Below are positions 5,287 through 6,190 of a DNA stretch of 6,190 nucleotides, one piece after another. The stretch spans positions 3,244 to 9,433 of the forward strand of contig DIDE01000004.1 of NCBI GenBank assembly GCA_002417975.1. Direction: 5' to 3'. Each line of letters begins with the position of its first letter. Within the stretch, counting starts at the first letter, position 1. This stretch comes from Eggerthellaceae bacterium UBA5808 (GTDB taxonomy: Bacteria > Actinomycetota > Coriobacteriia > Coriobacteriales > Eggerthellaceae). The translations under genes and the position numbers were made by a program. The notes beneath the pieces were generated by a model, which saw only the letters and a program-made list of their open reading frames with translations, was not told where the DNA came from and made no database searches.

Positions 5287-5290
5287 CAAT

Positions 5291-6190
5291 ATGTCCAAAT
5301 ACATCTTCGTAACCGGTGGCGTCGTTTCCTCTTTAGGAAAAGGCATCACAGCTGCATCGCTGGGCCACCTCTTGAAGGCTCGTGGTTACAAAGTGACCAT
5401 GCAGAAGATGGATCCCTATCTCAATGTTGATCCGGGTACAATGTCTCCTTTTCAACATGGTGAGGTATTTGTGACTGATGATGGCCACGAAGGCGATCTC
5501 GATCTTGGCCATTATGAGCGTTTTATCGACGAGAATCTTACGCGTGAGTCTAACTTTACGCAGGGTTCAATCTATCAAAGTTTGATCGCACGCGAACGTC
5601 GTGGCGATTTTCTTGGTGGAACCGTGCAGGTTATTCCTCATGTAACTGAGGCTATCAAAGAGCGTCTTCGCCGTGCGGGGGAACAAACGAATGCCGATAT
5701 CGTTATCAGCGAAATTGGCGGAACGATTGGCGATATCGAAGGTCAGCCTTTTATCGAAGCTGCACGTCAGTTTAAAAAGGAACAAGGCGCTCATAACGTT
5801 GTATTTGTACATTGCACGCTCGTTCCTTATATTTCTGCTGCGCACGAAGTAAAAACAAAGCCTACGCAACATAGTGTTAAAGAGTTGCGCTCTATGGGCG
5901 TACAACCTGATTTCATCGTATGCCGTAGCGACCATGAAGTATCTGATAAAGTACGCGAAAAAATTGCGTTGTTCTGCGATGTTGCGCCCGAAGATGTGCT
6001 TGAATGTTCGGATGCTCCATCAATCTACGAGGTTCCCATGGGACTGCATGCCCAGGAGTTTGATCAAAAGGTTTTGGATCGTCTCCAAATGGATTGTCCT
6101 CCGATTGATCTCACACCTCTCCAGACCTTCTTGGATGCATCAAAGCGTTGTTCCAAAGTTGTTCATGTTGCTATTGTTGGCAAATATGTA
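5291..6190 (+). CDS. pyrG: CTP synthase, N-terminal synthetase domain (3' end beyond window)
   Basis: The 300 codons seen are about 55% of a usual 530-550-residue CTP synthase. The enzyme turns UTP into CTP using ATP and ammonia from glutamine, the last step of pyrimidine nucleotide synthesis, and works as a cytoplasmic tetramer. The visible part is the amidoligase domain: P-loop VVSSLGKGI (11-19) with Lys17, KMDPYLNVDPGTMSPFQHGEVFVTDDG (39-65), Mg-binding Asp71 in DLDLGHYERF, Glu141 in SEIGGTIGDIE, and KTKPTQHSVKELR (188-200), the UTP/CTP-site loop. The glutaminase domain is just being reached (VAIVGKYV at 293-300). The usual DGAETDLDLGHYERF reads DGHEGDLDLGHYERF, so two residues differ beside the metal site. 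The gene is preceded by a promoter candidate, a terminator-like hairpin and a strong ribosome site. Confidence 0.97.
   Translation, partial: MSKYIFVTGGVVSSLGKGITAASLGHLLKARGYKVTMQKMDPYLNVDPGTMSPFQHGEVFVTDDGHEGDLDLGHYERFIDENLTRESNFTQGSIYQSLIARERRGDFLGGTVQVIPHVTEAIKERLRRAGEQTNADIVISEIGGTIGDIEGQPFIEAARQFKKEQGAHNVVFVHCTLVPYISAAHEVKTKPTQHSVKELRSMGVQPDFIVCRSDHEVSDKVREKIALFCDVAPEDVLECSDAPSIYEVPMGLHAQEFDQKVLDRLQMDCPPIDLTPLQTFLDASKRCSKVVHVAIVGKYV

Noticed and set aside
5567..5935. Minus-strand 122-codon frame within pyrG.
   Set aside because: Antisense shadow of a highly conserved gene.
1..6190. Mobile element, CRISPR array, phage, toxin-antitoxin or defence system.
   Set aside because: All long frames are accounted for by housekeeping or surface-protein genes; no transposase, integrase, regular spaced repeats or terminal inverted repeats were seen.

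Overview
The window is an ordinary piece of a bacterial chromosome of moderate G+C (judged by eye at about 45%). It carries five clear housekeeping genes or gene parts, the 3' end of a cell-surface protein gene, and one tRNA. A Gram-positive actinobacterium, most likely of the class Coriobacteriia (Atopobium/Olsenella/Cryptobacterium-like), fits best. The reasons are the actinobacterial-looking N-terminus of MurJ (LPN-x-x-YEL-x-x-GG in place of the proteobacterial LPN-x-x-RR-x-x-x-EG), the nadK-pyrG neighbourhood, and the repetitive, C-terminally membrane-anchored surface protein. This placement is inference from remembered family features, not a database result.

Layout. 1-524 (+) is the end of a surface protein built of Ig-like repeats with a C-terminal membrane anchor. 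Its stop codon lies in a hairpin that, read on the other strand, looks like the terminator of the converging tRNA-Gln(UUG) gene (596-669, -). A good sigma70-type promoter for the tRNA lies at 738-766 (-). Next come ybaK/ebsC (885-1379, +), a 307-nt gap holding a promoter and a run of three hairpins, and map (1687-2463, +), which ends in a strong terminator. murJ (2603-4216, -) converges on map. nadK (4260-5126, +) starts only 43 nt from the murJ start, pointing the other way. pyrG (5291-, +) runs off the right edge and is preceded by a promoter and a terminator hairpin that together look like a very short attenuated leader.

How the genes relate. YbaK edits mischarged Cys-tRNA(Pro), and Map removes the initiator Met from new proteins, so this pair is linked to translation quality and maturation. 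MurJ flips lipid II across the membrane for peptidoglycan synthesis. NadK makes NADP, and PyrG makes CTP. Most genes seem to be separate transcription units with their own signals rather than one operon. The window shows no CRISPR array, insertion sequence, phage gene, toxin-antitoxin pair or defence system. The interesting material is regulatory: the pyrG leader, the map leader, the shared stop codon/terminator at 515-542, and the tight murJ/nadK divergent start region.
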